DNA from: an uncultured Pelagibacteraceae bacterium
Lineage (GTDB): Bacteria > Pseudomonadota > Alphaproteobacteria > Pelagibacterales > Pelagibacteraceae
Assembly (NCBI GenBank): GCA_902622955.1
Contig: CACNRP010000002.1
Span: forward strand, 53,502-117,501
DNA: 64,000 nt
Direction: 5' to 3'
Below are positions 26,126 to 35,314 of this stretch, one piece after another. The notes beneath the pieces were generated by a model that did not search any database, had not been told where the DNA came from, and saw nothing but the letters and a program-made list of their open reading frames with translations. How positions within the stretch are numbered: position 1 is the first letter of the stretch; each line of letters starts with the position of its first letter. Position numbers and translations under genes: made by a program.

Positions 26126-27996
26126 AATCTTTTTTGTAAAAAGCTAATAATTCCCCCAACAGATATTAGAATTACTGATAACCAAATCCACAACATAAAG
26201 GGTTTAACTTGATATCTTACATTAAAAAAATCTTGATTTTGAACTAAGTTGATTACAATAAACTTATCAGACATTAAGGTTGTTTTAATATCAGCTTCAC
26301 TTGTGGCAATTACAGGTTGATTATAAATTCTCAACTCTGGCGAAAATCTATCTTCCTCGCCATTAGAATTACTTATGAAAAAATTCGCAATAATAGCGTT
26401 GTAATTTTGCTCTTTTTTTTGATCTACACTCTCAAAAATTATCTTTGTTTTTGAATTTTCGAAAGTTTCACCAACTTTAAGATTTGTTATTACTTCACTT
26501 GAAAATAAATTATTAAATAAAATACTTAAAATTAATAAACTAAATCCAAAATGTGCTATATTTTGCGAAATATTTTTATATTTTTTCACAAAAAAGTCTC
26601 TCAATGTAATAAAGAATAAATAAAGTGCGCTGGATATCAAAATTGTATTTATTAAAAAATTTTGATTAAAATTTTTTAACACTAAAAATGCTAATATTAT
26701 TGAGATAATTAAAAAAGAAATTAAATATATTTTGTCTTCTAGTTTAGATTTAATCCATTTTAGCTTTGGACCAATCGCCATCATTAATAAAAATGGAATT
26801 AAAAATGGTATTATTAATTTATGATAAAAAGGGGGTCCAACTGATATTTTTTGAGAAGAAATTACATCTAGAAAAATTGGATATACAGTACCAATTAAAA
26901 CAACTGATAAAAAATACATCATAAACCAGTTATTAATTAAAATTGAAGTTTCTTTACTCAACCAAAAAAAACTATAAGATTTTTTGTCATCATCATTGTG
27001 AAAAAAGAAAAAAATAAAAATAGATAAAAAAATCAAAATGAATAAAAAAATAAGAATAAATAACCCTCTTTCAGGATCATTAGCAAATGTATGAACTGAA
27101 TTTAGAATTCCTGATCTTACTAAAAATGTTCCACACATACTTAAAGTAAATGTTGCTATAGAAAGAATTATTACCCATGAAGTTAAATAAGATTTTTTTT
27201 CTAATACTAAAATACAATGTAAGAGAGTAGTTAATGCTAGCCATGGCATTAATGAAACGTTTTCTACTGGATCCCAAAACCAAAAACCACCCCAGCCTAA
27301 TTCATAATAAGCCCAAATTGATCCAAGCAAGATTCCTAAAGTCAAAAATATCCATGAAATTAAAATCCATTTTTTTATATGTGATGCCCAACTCATAGAT
27401 ATAATTTTTAAACTCGTTGCTGATAAAACAGATGAAAAAATAATTGAAGAACCTACATAGCCTAAATATAAAATTGGTGGGTGAATTGCTAAAGCTGGAT
27501 CTTGTAAAATTGGATTTAACCCCTGTCCTTCAGTAGGTGTTGGAAAAATATAACTAAATGGATTTGATGTTTTAATTAAAAATAAAAAGAAACCTACTAT
27601 AATTATTTGTTGAAAAAATAGAGTTAAAATTTTGTACTTAACTGGTTGATTTTTGGTTTTAATTAAAAATAAAAAAATAAATAAAGTCAAAACAAGTAAC
27701 CATAATAATAAACTACCTTCGTGATTACCCCATGTTCCACTTATTTTATAAAATAATGGTTTTGTAGTGTGGGAATTATTAAATACTGTTTCATTGCTAA
27801 AATCTGAAACAACAAAAGAAAAAATTAAACACAAAAAACTAATTACAACAAAAAATAATTGTAAAAATGTAAAAGATATTATTTTAATATCTAATTTATT
27901 TGAATTATTAAAATTTTGATATGAAAAATAAAATAATGATAACCCAATTACTAATCCTAATATTAATGAATAATAACCAACAAAACTATAGATCAA
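26122..27996 (-). CDS. ccmF: Cytochrome c haem lyase CcmF
   Basis: Large inner-membrane protein of 624 residues with many helices. It has WGNHEGSLLLW early, the tryptophan-rich haem-handling segment GWGGFWFWDPVENVSLMPWL and conserved histidines in helices flanking it (for example in FANDPERG context and HKLIIPFL). A periplasmic domain precedes the last helix (NLKVGETFENSKTKI). It ligates haem from CcmE to apocytochrome c. Length and motifs are normal; overlaps with ccmG show translational coupling. Confidence 0.96.
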   Translation of the reverse strand: MIYSFVGYYSLILGLVIGLSLFYFSYQNFNNSNKLDIKIISFTFLQLFFVVISFLCLIFSFVVSDFSNETVFNNSHTTKPLFYKISGTWGNHEGSLLLWLLVLTLFIFLFLIKTKNQPVKYKILTLFFQQIIIVGFFLFLIKTSNPFSYIFPTPTEGQGLNPILQDPALAIHPPILYLGYVGSSIIFSSVLSATSLKIISMSWASHIKKWILISWIFLTLGILLGSIWAYYELGWGGFWFWDPVENVSLMPWLALTTLLHCILVLEKKSYLTSWVIILSIATFTLSMCGTFLVRSGILNSVHTFANDPERGLFILIFLFILIFLSIFIFFFFHNDDDKKSYSFFWLSKETSILINNWFMMYFLSVVLIGTVYPIFLDVISSQKISVGPPFYHKLIIPFLIPFLLMMAIGPKLKWIKSKLEDKIYLISFLIISIILAFLVLKNFNQNFLINTILISSALYLFFITLRDFFVKKYKNISQNIAHFGFSLLILSILFNNLFSSEVITNLKVGETFENSKTKIIFESVDQKKEQNYNAIIANFFISNSNGEEDRFSPELRIYNQPVIATSEADIKTTLMSDKFIVINLVQNQDFFNVRYQVKPFMLWIWLSVILISVGGIISFLQKRL

Positions 27997-27997
27997 T

Positions 27998-28417
27998 TTA
28001 TTTTTCTCCCAATGCCTCTTTTACTTCTGGCGGCATATAATTTTCATCATGCTTAGCTAAAATTTTTGTTGCAGAAAAAAAATTTCTGTCTTTTAAAAAA
28101 CCTTCTGCCACAACCCCTTTTCCTTCAGCAAATAAATTTGGTACTGCCCCTGAGTAAGTCACATTTATTTCATTTTTAAAATCAGTAATTATAAAATTAA
28201 CTTCATTTGAATTTATTATTATAGAATTTTTTTTAACCATTCCTCCAACTCTTATTTTATTTTTTTCAATTTCAGCAAGTGAATTTATTTCAGTGGGTGA
28301 TTGAAAATACACTACATTTTTCTCTAAAGATTTTAAAATTGAAAACGTTGTTAAAATTAAAGTGATTAATATTACTATTACAAACAAAAATCTTAATTTA
28401 ACTTTTCGACCATACAT
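27998..28417 (-). CDS. ccmE: Periplasmic haem chaperone CcmE
   Basis: Haem chaperone of 139 residues with a single N-terminal membrane anchor (about 9-27) and an OB-type domain. The C-terminal [11 protein letters not shown] contains the His that binds haem covalently and the Tyr that coordinates iron. It carries haem from CcmC and CcmD to CcmF. It ends 1 nt before ccmF and follows ccmD by 10 nt. Confidence 0.96.
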   Translation of the reverse strand: MYGRKVKLRFLFVIVILITLILTTFSILKSLEKNVVYFQSPTEINSLAEIEKNKIRVGGMVKKNSIIINSNEVNFIITDFKNEINVTYSGAVPNLFAEGKGVVAEGFLKDRNFFSATKILAKHDENYMPPEVKEALGEK

Positions 28418-28427
28418 GGTTTAAAAG

Positions 28428-28655
28428 TTAATTATTCGTTGCGTTTGCTAAAATTTCTTTGTTTATTCTCTGTGATTTTGCAGAATTAGCTTGCCTAGTA
28501 GTAAGCGATCCGAATTTAGCAACAAATTTATTTTGCTCTCTAACAAACTGTATTTTAGTTATTAAATATAAACCTAAGAAACTTATTAAAGTAAAGCTAA
28601 AAGCAGATAATACATATACAGCATATCCATTCATAAAAAATAATTCGTTTATCAT
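28428..28655 (-). CDS. ccmD: Haem export accessory protein CcmD
   Basis: Small single-helix protein of 75 residues. MNGYAVYVLSAFSFTLISFLGLYLI matches the FMGGYAxYVWxAY pattern of CcmD, followed by a basic cytoplasmic tail. It helps release haem-loaded CcmE from CcmC. The ATGA overlap with ccmC supports the identification, since sequence alone is weak at this size. Confidence 0.88.
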   Translation of the reverse strand: MINELFFMNGYAVYVLSAFSFTLISFLGLYLITKIQFVREQNKFVAKFGSLTTRQANSAKSQRINKEILANATNN

Positions 28656-29359
28656 AGTCTATCTAAACCTTTATTTTTAATTTTTATCAGTTCTGTATTA
28701 TATTTCATCAAGAAAATTAACAGTGAAAAAAGAGCAAATGCCGCAGTCATTATCAATAGTGGATAAAGCATCGAGGAGTGAATTGAGGTTTTAGACAAAA
28801 TATTAATAGATGCAGGTTGATGGAGTGTATTCCACCAATCAACTGAATATTTTATTATTGGAACATTTATAATTCCTAAAATAGTTATAAATGTTGAAAT
28901 CTTATAGACTCTTTCTTCCTCATTATAAACTCTCCACGCAATTAAATACATTGCATAAAATAGTGCCAGTATTAACATTGAAGTTATTCTTGCATCCCAA
29001 GCCCACCAAGTTCCCCAGGTTGGTTTTCCCCAAATTGATCCTGTTACTAAAGCGATAATATTGAAAACAAATCCCGATGGAGCTAAACTTTTAGAAATTA
29101 AAAAAAAGTTTTTATTTCTAAACACGAAACCACTTATAGATAAAAAAGTTATAGAAGAAAATATTCCGAGCGATATCCATGCAGCAGGAACATGGACATA
29201 CATAATTCTAACTGCATCACTTTGTTTGTAGTCCTCAGGAGATAGAACTAATGCTTCAACTAATCCAATACTTAAAACAATAATAAACAAAAACAATACA
29301 TACTTAGGTGCCTTTGACGTGATCTTGAAAATTTTGTTAGGTTCAAAAAGTTTAAACAT
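28652..29359 (-). CDS. ccmC: Haem transporter subunit CcmC
   Basis: Six-helix inner-membrane protein of 235 residues with the haem-binding motif GKPTWGTWWAWDARITS and conserved periplasmic histidines (YVHVPAAWI and WWNTLHQPASI). It presents haem to CcmE. First gene of the ccmCDEFGH operon. The ABC subunit genes ccmA and ccmB are not in this window, so they must lie elsewhere if present. A candidate structured RNA lies about 47 nt upstream. Confidence 0.96.
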   Translation of the reverse strand: MFKLFEPNKIFKITSKAPKYVLFLFIIVLSIGLVEALVLSPEDYKQSDAVRIMYVHVPAAWISLGIFSSITFLSISGFVFRNKNFFLISKSLAPSGFVFNIIALVTGSIWGKPTWGTWWAWDARITSMLILALFYAMYLIAWRVYNEEERVYKISTFITILGIINVPIIKYSVDWWNTLHQPASINILSKTSIHSSMLYPLLIMTAAFALFSLLIFLMKYNTELIKIKNKGLDRL

Positions 29360-29405
29360 ATTTTAATTTAGAATTTTTTTTGGTGATTTCTATTATGAAA
29401 TAGTT

Positions 29406-29472
29406 TTCTGATCAAGAATGCAGAGGGGGAGATAATATGATTGAAATTAACGTTTAACACTCTTGACCAGAA
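29406..29472 (-). ncRNA. Candidate structured RNA or leader element before ccmC
   Basis: Positions 29406-29421 and 29457-29472 form a 16-bp stem on the minus strand. Thirteen pairs are Watson-Crick and three are G-U wobbles; read as plus-strand RNA the same three would be A-C mismatches. This strand asymmetry argues that the minus strand is the functional RNA. The 35-nt loop holds AACGUU and a pyrimidine run UCUCCCCCUCU next to the stem, which could pair with a ribosome-binding site. A second hairpin (TAGCT at 29485 with AGCTA at 29511) lies just upstream. No T run follows, so it is not an hspQ terminator. It could be a small RNA or a control leader for the ccm operon. No known Rfam family was recognised. 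Confidence 0.5.
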
Positions 29473-29538
29473 GATAAAGAAATATAGCTAATTTGTATGG
29501 CCTAGATTTGAGCTAAATGTGGTTGAATGATGATTGCC

Positions 29539-29859
29539 TTAATTAGAAAGCTTAAAATAACTAGAACCTTTTTTTCCTGAAAAAATCTCTTCAATTAAGG
29601 GGTGTTTTATCGGCTCATCAGAGTCATCTATTAATAAGTTTTGCTCAGAAACATAAGCTTCATAAGTTATCTCATCATTTTCTGCCAATAAATGATAAAA
29701 TGGTTGATCTTTTCTCGGTCTCACATTTTTTGGAATAGATTGATACCATTCCTCTGAATTATTAAATTCAAAATCGACATCATAAATCACTCCTCTAAAT
29801 TCGAAGTGTTTATGCTTTACTATATCTCCTATTGAAAATTTTGCTTTTTGGATTGCCAT
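29539..29859 (-). CDS. hspQ: HspQ / hemimethylated-DNA-binding domain protein
   Basis: Cytoplasmic protein of 106 residues of the HspQ (YccV-like) family. The family pattern is clear: FSIGDIVKHKHFEFRGVIYDVD, then RPRKDQPFYHLLAEN and TYEAYVSEQNL. HspQ adjusts Lon proteolysis in enterobacteria. The gene is monocistronic on the minus strand, separated from ccmC by the candidate RNA and divergent from yciB. Confidence 0.93.
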   Translation of the reverse strand: MAIQKAKFSIGDIVKHKHFEFRGVIYDVDFEFNNSEEWYQSIPKNVRPRKDQPFYHLLAENDEITYEAYVSEQNLLIDDSDEPIKHPLIEEIFSGKKGSSYFKLSN

Positions 29860-29946
29860 TGTACTTAGTATGGGTATTTAAAAATAAAAATCAATGCTAA
29901 AAATATTAATGTTTTGTGATGTGGCAAATATGTTAATATCTTTTTA

Positions 29947-30498
29947 GTGAATAAATCTTTTTTAAAATTTGTTACTGATTTTGGTCCTTTAGCAATATTT
30001 TTTTTCTATTATTACAATAATGATAAAAATTTATCTGTAGCGATACCTCCACTGATAGTTGCAACTTTAGTTGCATTAGCAATAGTTTGGTTTTTTGAAA
30101 AAAAAATTCCTCCAATGCCTTTGCTAAGTGGAATTTTAATTACTTTTTTTGGTGGATTAACTATCTACTTTAATGATCCTATATTTATCTATGTAAAACC
30201 AACTATCATTAATATTATGTTTGCTCTTGCATTATTTTTTGGGAAATATTTTACTAATGAACCTATTCTTAAAAAAATTATGGGTAAATCTGTTCCTCTA
30301 ACTGATATTGGATGGGAAATTCTTAATAAACGATGGATGTATTTTTTCTTTGGTCTTGCTTTATTAAATGAAATTGTTTGGAGAACTCAAACAGAAGAAT
30401 TTTGGGTTAATTTTAAAGTTTGGGGAATGCTTCCAATAACAATAATATTTACAGGATTTCAAATACCATTAATTAATAAACATAAAATTGATGGGTAG
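29947..30498 (+). CDS. yciB: Septation protein A family inner-membrane protein (YciB)
   Basis: Membrane protein of 183 residues with five or six helices. It has FVTDFGPLAIFF at the start, a GGLTIYFNDPIFIYVKPTIIN stretch, GWEILNKRWMYFFFGLALLNEIVWR and VWGMLPITIIFTGFQIP, all marks of YciB/IspA. It influences cell-envelope synthesis and division in other bacteria. It begins with GTG at 29947. It overlaps the DUF2794 gene, a pairing that is common in alphaproteobacteria. Confidence 0.93.
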   Translation: MNKSFLKFVTDFGPLAIFFFYYYNNDKNLSVAIPPLIVATLVALAIVWFFEKKIPPMPLLSGILITFFGGLTIYFNDPIFIYVKPTIINIMFALALFFGKYFTNEPILKKIMGKSVPLTDIGWEILNKRWMYFFFGLALLNEIVWRTQTEEFWVNFKVWGMLPITIIFTGFQIPLINKHKIDG

Positions 30499-30835
30499 TA
30501 ATTTAAAATTAGTTGTAAATAATCCTCATAATAAAATAGAAGAAAAACATTTTTTTGAAAAAAATGAGCTTAAGATTATATTAGACTTGTATGCGAAGAT
30601 GGTTTCTGAGGGTTCTTGGAAAGATTACGGTTTAAATATTTCAAGTAAACAAGTGGGGTTTAGTGTTTTTAGAAATGCTACTGAAAATGCCCTTTATAAA
30701 ATCTGTAAAAATTTTAAGCCTAAAAATAAAAATCTCAAATATTTGATTACTGATACAAGTGGTAAAATACTAAAAAATTCTTACGATCTTAGAATTTTAT
30801 TGAAAAATACCAACTGGAAGAAACTTCAAAAATAA
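30491..30835 (+). CDS. DUF2794 family protein
   Basis: Cytoplasmic protein of 114 residues from the ATG at 30491; the track starts at a TTG one codon earlier. The family core is present: FFEKNELKIILDLYAKMVSEGSWKDYGL, VGFSVFRNATENALYKI and LITDTSGKILKNSYDLRILL. Function is unknown, but the family is nearly universal in alphaproteobacteria. It overlaps yciB by 8 nt and ends 2 nt from the convergent BI-1 gene. Confidence 0.9.
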   Translation: MGSNLKLVVNNPHNKIEEKHFFEKNELKIILDLYAKMVSEGSWKDYGLNISSKQVGFSVFRNATENALYKICKNFKPKNKNLKYLITDTSGKILKNSYDLRILLKNTNWKKLQK

Positions 30836-30837
30836 AT

Positions 30838-31599
30838 TTATCTTCTTTGGCCAAATAATCTTAACAACATTATAAATAGATTAATAAAATCTAAATATAG
30901 AGTTAGAGCGCCCATTACAGCTTTCTTGCCCACTAACTCGCCAGAGTCTGAGGCTACATACATATTTTTGATTTTCTGAGTATCATAAGCTGTTAAACCA
31001 ACAAATATTAAAACACCTAAAATTGAAATTACAAAATACATCATTGAAGATTTCATAAAGATATTTACAATTGAAGCTATAATTATTCCAATTAGACCCA
31101 TCATTAAAAAAGATCCAAACTTTGTAAGATCTCTTTTAGTTGTATATCCGTAGATACTCATCGCTCCAAATGTTGCAGATGTAATAAAGAATACTCTTGT
31201 TACACTCATTCCAGTATAAACCAATAATATTGAAGATAATGATAGACCCATCAAAGCTGCAAAAACCCAAAACGTAGTTTGTGCCTTTGATGCACTCATC
31301 TTATTAATTCCAAAACTCATGTAAAAAACGATACCTAGAGGTGCTAACATTACAAGCCATTTAAGACCTGATAAATAAATTGCATTCCCAATCTGCGTTA
31401 GACCAACGATTGAACCTGCATCATTAGTAACAACAGACATTTTAAATGTTAATAGTGCTACTATTCCAGTAAGCAATATACCTGTTGCCATATAGTTATA
31501 AACTTTTAGCATGTAGGCTCTTAAGCCTTGATCCATTACGGCAGCTGTTTGTTGTGCTGCTTTTGCTCTATTTAGTATCCCGTTTTTATCAAATTCCAT
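30838..31599 (-). CDS. Bax inhibitor-1 / YccA family membrane protein
   Basis: Inner-membrane protein of 253 residues with seven hydrophobic helices. BI-1 markers include YMLKVYNYMATGILLTG after the first 25 residues, FVGLTAYDTQKIKNMY and GALTLYLDFINLFIMLLRLFG, with the two Asp residues that form the pH-sensitive pair in structures of relatives. Members act as proton-sensitive calcium leak proteins or FtsH modulators. It is monocistronic and divergent from the aldo/keto reductase gene. Confidence 0.93.
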   Translation of the reverse strand: MEFDKNGILNRAKAAQQTAAVMDQGLRAYMLKVYNYMATGILLTGIVALLTFKMSVVTNDAGSIVGLTQIGNAIYLSGLKWLVMLAPLGIVFYMSFGINKMSASKAQTTFWVFAALMGLSLSSILLVYTGMSVTRVFFITSATFGAMSIYGYTTKRDLTKFGSFLMMGLIGIIIASIVNIFMKSSMMYFVISILGVLIFVGLTAYDTQKIKNMYVASDSGELVGKKAVMGALTLYLDFINLFIMLLRLFGQRR

Positions 31600-31679
31600 A
31601 ATACGTAATATATATATTCTTTTACTAATTATTCAAGATACCTTAAAAAGATTAACAAAATTTTAACTTAATATTTCTA

Positions 31680-32714
31680 ATGAATTACAAAAATTTAGGT
31701 AATACCGATATTAAAGTGAGTACAATTTGTCTCGGTACTATGACGTGGGGAGAACAAAATACTGAGCTTGAAGCATTTGAACAAATGGATTTTTCTTTAG
31801 ATCAAGGAGTAAACTTTTGGGACACTGCTGAATTATATGCTGTACCACCAAGAAAGGAAACCTATGGTGATACAGAGAAAATTATTGGAAACTGGTTTGA
31901 AAAAACTAAAAAAAGAGACAAAGTCATTCTTGCAACAAAAGTTGCTGGTCCAGCAAGAGATTATTTAAGAAGTGGAGAAAATAGTTTTACAGGTCCAAAC
32001 TTAGAATCTGCTTTAAATGACAGTCTTCAAAGACTTAAAACTGATTATATAGATTTATATCAACTTCATTGGCCAGAAAGAAATGTAAATAATTTTGGAA
32101 AACTAAGTTATGTTCATAAAGAAAATGAATGGAATAAATTTGAAGATGTTCTTGCAGAGTTAAATAAATATATTGATCAGGGAAAAATAAGATACGTTGG
32201 TTTATCAAATGAGACCCCTTGGGGAGTTTTAAATTATCTTCAGTTATACAAAGATAAAAAGTTACCAAGAATGATGTCAATTCAAAATCCTTATAGTTTA
32301 TTAAATAGATCTTACGAAGTTGGACTAGCTGAAGTTTCTATAAGAGAAAATATTGGCTGCTTAGCTTACTCTCCACTTGCAAGTGGATATTTAAGTGGAA
32401 AGTATAGAAACAGGAATTTTCCCAAAGGATCAAGAATGGAGAGAGATTTCGATTTCTGGACAAGGTATAGAAAACCTAATACTGAGGATGCAGTTGAACA
32501 TTATTATAAAATTAGTGAAAAATTTGATCTAGATATGAGTCAAATGTCTATAAAATTTTGTGAAATCCAAGACTTTATGACTAGTGTAATAATTGGGGCA
32601 ACTACAATGGAGCAGTTGAAAACAAATATAGAAAGTGTAAATGTAAACTTATCTGATGATATCATTAAAGAAATTAACCAAGTACAAACAATTTATCCAA
32701 ATCCATGTCCATAA
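31680..32714 (+). CDS. Aldo/keto reductase (Tas-like)
   Basis: NADPH-dependent oxidoreductase of 344 residues. It begins MNYKNLGNTDIKVSTICLGTMTWGEQN and has the catalytic tetrad residues Asp and Tyr in NFWDTAELYAVP, Lys in LATKVAGPA and His in YQLHWPER. The insert after the Tyr (PPRKETYGDTE) and the whole layout match E. coli Tas. The C-terminal MSIKFCEIQDFMTSVIIGATTMEQLKTN binds the cofactor. Physiological substrate unknown. The IalB-like gene starts 10 nt inside its 3' end. Confidence 0.93.
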   Translation: MNYKNLGNTDIKVSTICLGTMTWGEQNTELEAFEQMDFSLDQGVNFWDTAELYAVPPRKETYGDTEKIIGNWFEKTKKRDKVILATKVAGPARDYLRSGENSFTGPNLESALNDSLQRLKTDYIDLYQLHWPERNVNNFGKLSYVHKENEWNKFEDVLAELNKYIDQGKIRYVGLSNETPWGVLNYLQLYKDKKLPRMMSIQNPYSLLNRSYEVGLAEVSIRENIGCLAYSPLASGYLSGKYRNRNFPKGSRMERDFDFWTRYRKPNTEDAVEHYYKISEKFDLDMSQMSIKFCEIQDFMTSVIIGATTMEQLKTNIESVNVNLSDDIIKEINQVQTIYPNPCP

Positions 32715-33217
32715 TTAAAAAAATTTCAATTTTTTTAGGAATATTTTTTATATTTGGTATTACCCAAATCTCAGCACAAGAAATTAAAAAAATTGGTAAA
32801 TATAAAGATTGGGAGGCAATGGTAGTTTCAGATCCTGATGGCAAAGTATGCTTTGCGCAATCTTTACCTATTTTACAAGCCCCAAAAAAAAATAAAAGAG
32901 ATGCAAAATTATTTGTTGCTTTTAGACCTAATGACAAAATTTCAAATGAAGTTAGTGTAACACCGGGTTATGAATTTAACAAAAATAATTCTGTAACAGC
33001 TGCTTCAGGAAAAAACAAATTTAAATTCGATATTAAAGAGCAGGGTTTTGCATGGATTGCAGATAATAAAATCGAATTGAAAATGATCAAACAAATGAGA
33101 AAAGGATCAAGAATTATGATTACTGGATATAATCAACAAGGATCTCAAACTATTGATCATTACTCACTACTAGGATTTACTAAAGCTTATAACGCCTCAA
33201 AAAAAGCTTGTAGTTAA
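32705..33217 (+). CDS. Invasion-associated locus B (IalB) family periplasmic protein
   Basis: Exported protein of 170 residues with a signal peptide (hydrophobic 8-21, cleavage after ISA near 24). The core shows YKDWEAMVVSDPDGKVCFAQS, a FVAFRP strand, WIADNKIELKMIKQMRKGSRIMITGYN and the late TIDHYSLLGFTKAYNASKKAC. Two cysteines could form a disulfide. IalB family proteins are common in free-living alphaproteobacteria and are not evidence of invasion. It overlaps the reductase gene and argG follows after 4 nt. Confidence 0.85.
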   Translation: MSIIKKISIFLGIFFIFGITQISAQEIKKIGKYKDWEAMVVSDPDGKVCFAQSLPILQAPKKNKRDAKLFVAFRPNDKISNEVSVTPGYEFNKNNSVTAASGKNKFKFDIKEQGFAWIADNKIELKMIKQMRKGSRIMITGYNQQGSQTIDHYSLLGFTKAYNASKKACS

Positions 33218-33221
33218 TTTA

Positions 33222-34406
33222 ATGAAATCAAGAAGAAAAATTGTTCTAGCTTATTCTGGAGGGCTCGATACTTCTATAATTTTAAAATGGCTTCAAGAAA
33301 ATTATGATGCAGATGTAATTTGTTATACAGCAGATATTGGACAAGAAATTAATAGAAAAAAAATTATTACTAATGCAAAAAAATTTGGTGTTAAAAATAT
33401 AATTATTAAAGATTTAAAAGATATTTTTGTTAAGGATTATGTTTATCCCATGATCAGAGGACACGCGATCTATGAGGGTGTTTATTTATTAGGGACATCA
33501 ATAGCAAGACCTCTTATTGCAAAAGATCAAATAAGAGTGGCTAAAAAATTTAAAGCTTATGCTGTTTCACATGGAGCAACCGGTAAAGGCAATGACCAAG
33601 TTAGATTTGAATTAGGCTATCATTATTTTGGTCCCAAAATTAAAATCATAGCCCCGTGGAGAATTTGGAAATTAAAATCAAGAACAGACTTAATTAATTA
33701 TGCAAAAAAACATGGCATAGCTATTACTAAAGATAAAAAAGGTGCACCTCCTTTTTCAGTAGATGATAATTTATTTCATACATCAACTGAAGGTAAGGTG
33801 CTAGAAAATCCAAAAAATTCAGCACCAGAATTTATTTTTCAGCGAACAATTTCTCCAGAAAAGGCACCGAACAAATCATCGTTTATTACTATCAATTTTA
33901 AAAACGGTGATCCTTTTGGAATAAATGGAAAAAAAATGTCTCCGGCTAAATTATTAACAAAGCTCAATGACATCGCAGGTAAAAATGGAGTTGGAAGAGT
34001 TGACTTAGTGGAGAATAGATTTTTAGGTATCAAATCTAGAGGTGTATATGAAACACCCGGTGGAACTCTTTTAATCAATGCTCATCGAGCAATTGAGTCT
34101 GTTACTTTAGATAAAGAAACTATGCATAAAAAAGATCAGATAATGTCTAGATATGCAGAGTTAATTTATAATGGTTATTGGTACTCAAAAGAAAGATTTA
34201 AACTTCAAAAAATTGTAGATTTAAAAAGAAGTAAAGTTAATGGCTCAGTTAAACTTAAATTGTATAAAGGAAATATTACTATTCAATCAAGGGTTACTAA
34301 TAGTAGTGCCTATTCAATGAGGAAAGTTTCATTTGAAGAAAATAAGTCATTTAATAAATCTAATGTTGAAAGATTTATCAATTTTCATAAAAAAAAGCTT
34401 CGTTAA
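33222..34406 (+). CDS. argG: Argininosuccinate synthase
   Basis: Cytoplasmic enzyme of arginine synthesis that joins citrulline and aspartate using ATP. It has 394 residues, the usual length. The ATP pyrophosphatase loop is AYSGGLDTSIILKWL, with GATGKGNDQVRFE and the tetramer and substrate segments SVDDNLFHTSTEGKVLENP and GRVDLVENRFLGIKSRGVYETPGG. The C-terminal YAELIYNGYWYSKERF is typical. It starts 4 nt after the IalB-like gene. No other arg genes are near. Confidence 0.97.
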   Translation: MKSRRKIVLAYSGGLDTSIILKWLQENYDADVICYTADIGQEINRKKIITNAKKFGVKNIIIKDLKDIFVKDYVYPMIRGHAIYEGVYLLGTSIARPLIAKDQIRVAKKFKAYAVSHGATGKGNDQVRFELGYHYFGPKIKIIAPWRIWKLKSRTDLINYAKKHGIAITKDKKGAPPFSVDDNLFHTSTEGKVLENPKNSAPEFIFQRTISPEKAPNKSSFITINFKNGDPFGINGKKMSPAKLLTKLNDIAGKNGVGRVDLVENRFLGIKSRGVYETPGGTLLINAHRAIESVTLDKETMHKKDQIMSRYAELIYNGYWYSKERFKLQKIVDLKRSKVNGSVKLKLYKGNITIQSRVTNSSAYSMRKVSFEENKSFNKSNVERFINFHKKKLR

Positions 34407-34420
34407 TAGTATAGTTTAGG

Positions 34421-34440
34421 ACAAATTAACATTTGTTTTA
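34421..34440 (+). terminator. Weak terminator-like hairpin after argG
   Basis: ACAAAT-TAAC-ATTTGT, a 6-bp A+T-rich stem followed by TTTTAATTG, 15 nt after the argG stop. The stem is weak, and the same region could hold the promoter of the next gene. Confidence 0.3.
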
Positions 34441-34466
34441 ATTGTTAAAAATTATATCTTTAAGTA

Positions 34467-34922
34467 ATGGAATCAATAAAGAACTGGATGAGAGATGCTG
34501 CAAACATTTTGTTTGATGATAGTAAAAATGATCTTCGTGCACTTCCCAAAACAGTTAGATTACAAATACTTTTGGTTTTAAGTTTTATTTGGACTACAGT
34601 TTTTAGTTTATATGTTTTTTCTTATACAACATTTGCATTTGGATGGGCTGGACTTTTTTTAGCTCACATTGGTTTAATATTTGCTGTCTACATGACATTT
34701 AAACAATTTCATAGAGCAGAAGCGAAGTCCGCAAGTGTTTTTCAAACAAAAAATTTTGATCCTTTTAAAATAATGGTGATCGTTTTTGTAATTGTATTTA
34801 TTTTTGTTTTTTCAAAAGGAATAGAGGTTTTAACAAGTCCAAACCCAAATTCTTATTCAATCCCATATGACGGTCCCTTAAAATCAGCAATTGAAAAATG
34901 GCTACCATTTAGTAAAGATTAA
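34467..34922 (+). CDS. Hypothetical membrane protein with three helices
   Basis: Protein of 151 residues with an amphipathic N-terminus (MESIKNWMRDAANILFDD) and three hydrophobic segments at about 30-50, 56-76 and 100-120. The C-terminal tail (NPNSYSIPYDGPLKSAIEKWLPF) is probably periplasmic. I recognise no family. It precedes the PsiE-family gene by 2 nt, so the two are co-transcribed. Confidence 0.8.
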   Translation: MESIKNWMRDAANILFDDSKNDLRALPKTVRLQILLVLSFIWTTVFSLYVFSYTTFAFGWAGLFLAHIGLIFAVYMTFKQFHRAEAKSASVFQTKNFDPFKIMVIVFVIVFIFVFSKGIEVLTSPNPNSYSIPYDGPLKSAIEKWLPFSKD

Positions 34923-34924
34923 CA

Positions 34925-35305
34925 ATGGATAATATTACAAAAAACTTACAGTTAGCTTTGATGTGTATTATTCTGGTGAGTACAGTTATTGCTGTTGGAA
35001 TTGAAATAAAAAATATGTTCACAAACCAATCAGTTACTCTAGCTGACTTGCTTTTAATGTTTCTTTATTTAGAAGTGCTAGCAATGGTTAGAGTTTTTTG
35101 GAACCAGCAATCAATTAGTATTACTCTTCCACTACTTATTGCAATTACGGCTCTTGCTCGATTTATAATCTTACAAGGTAAAGAGATGGACCCAACTGCA
35201 CTTGTGTATGAAGCAGTTGCTATTTTGTTAATAGCTGCAGCGATTGTTGTTTTAAGGTTGAGACACAGTGATAAATTAGGTCTGAAGAAAAAAAAATCGA
35301 AATAA
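34925..35305 (+). CDS. PsiE family membrane protein
   Basis: Membrane protein of 126 residues with four helices and a basic C-terminus (RLRHSDKLGLKKKKSK). The pattern VTLADLLLMFLYLEVLAMVRVFW and ALARFIILQGKEMDP is that of the PsiE (phosphate-starvation-inducible E) family. The family role is unclear, and no Pho box was seen upstream, so phosphate control is not shown here. It lies between the three-helix protein and the photolyase-like gene, 9 nt before the latter. Confidence 0.85.
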   Translation: MDNITKNLQLALMCIILVSTVIAVGIEIKNMFTNQSVTLADLLLMFLYLEVLAMVRVFWNQQSISITLPLLIAITALARFIILQGKEMDPTALVYEAVAILLIAAAIVVLRLRHSDKLGLKKKKSK

Positions 35306-35314
35306 TTAAAAATT

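Noticed and set aside
32705-33217. IalB-like protein as a virulence factor
   Set aside because: The family name comes from Bartonella, but the family is widespread in harmless marine alphaproteobacteria; nothing else here suggests a host.
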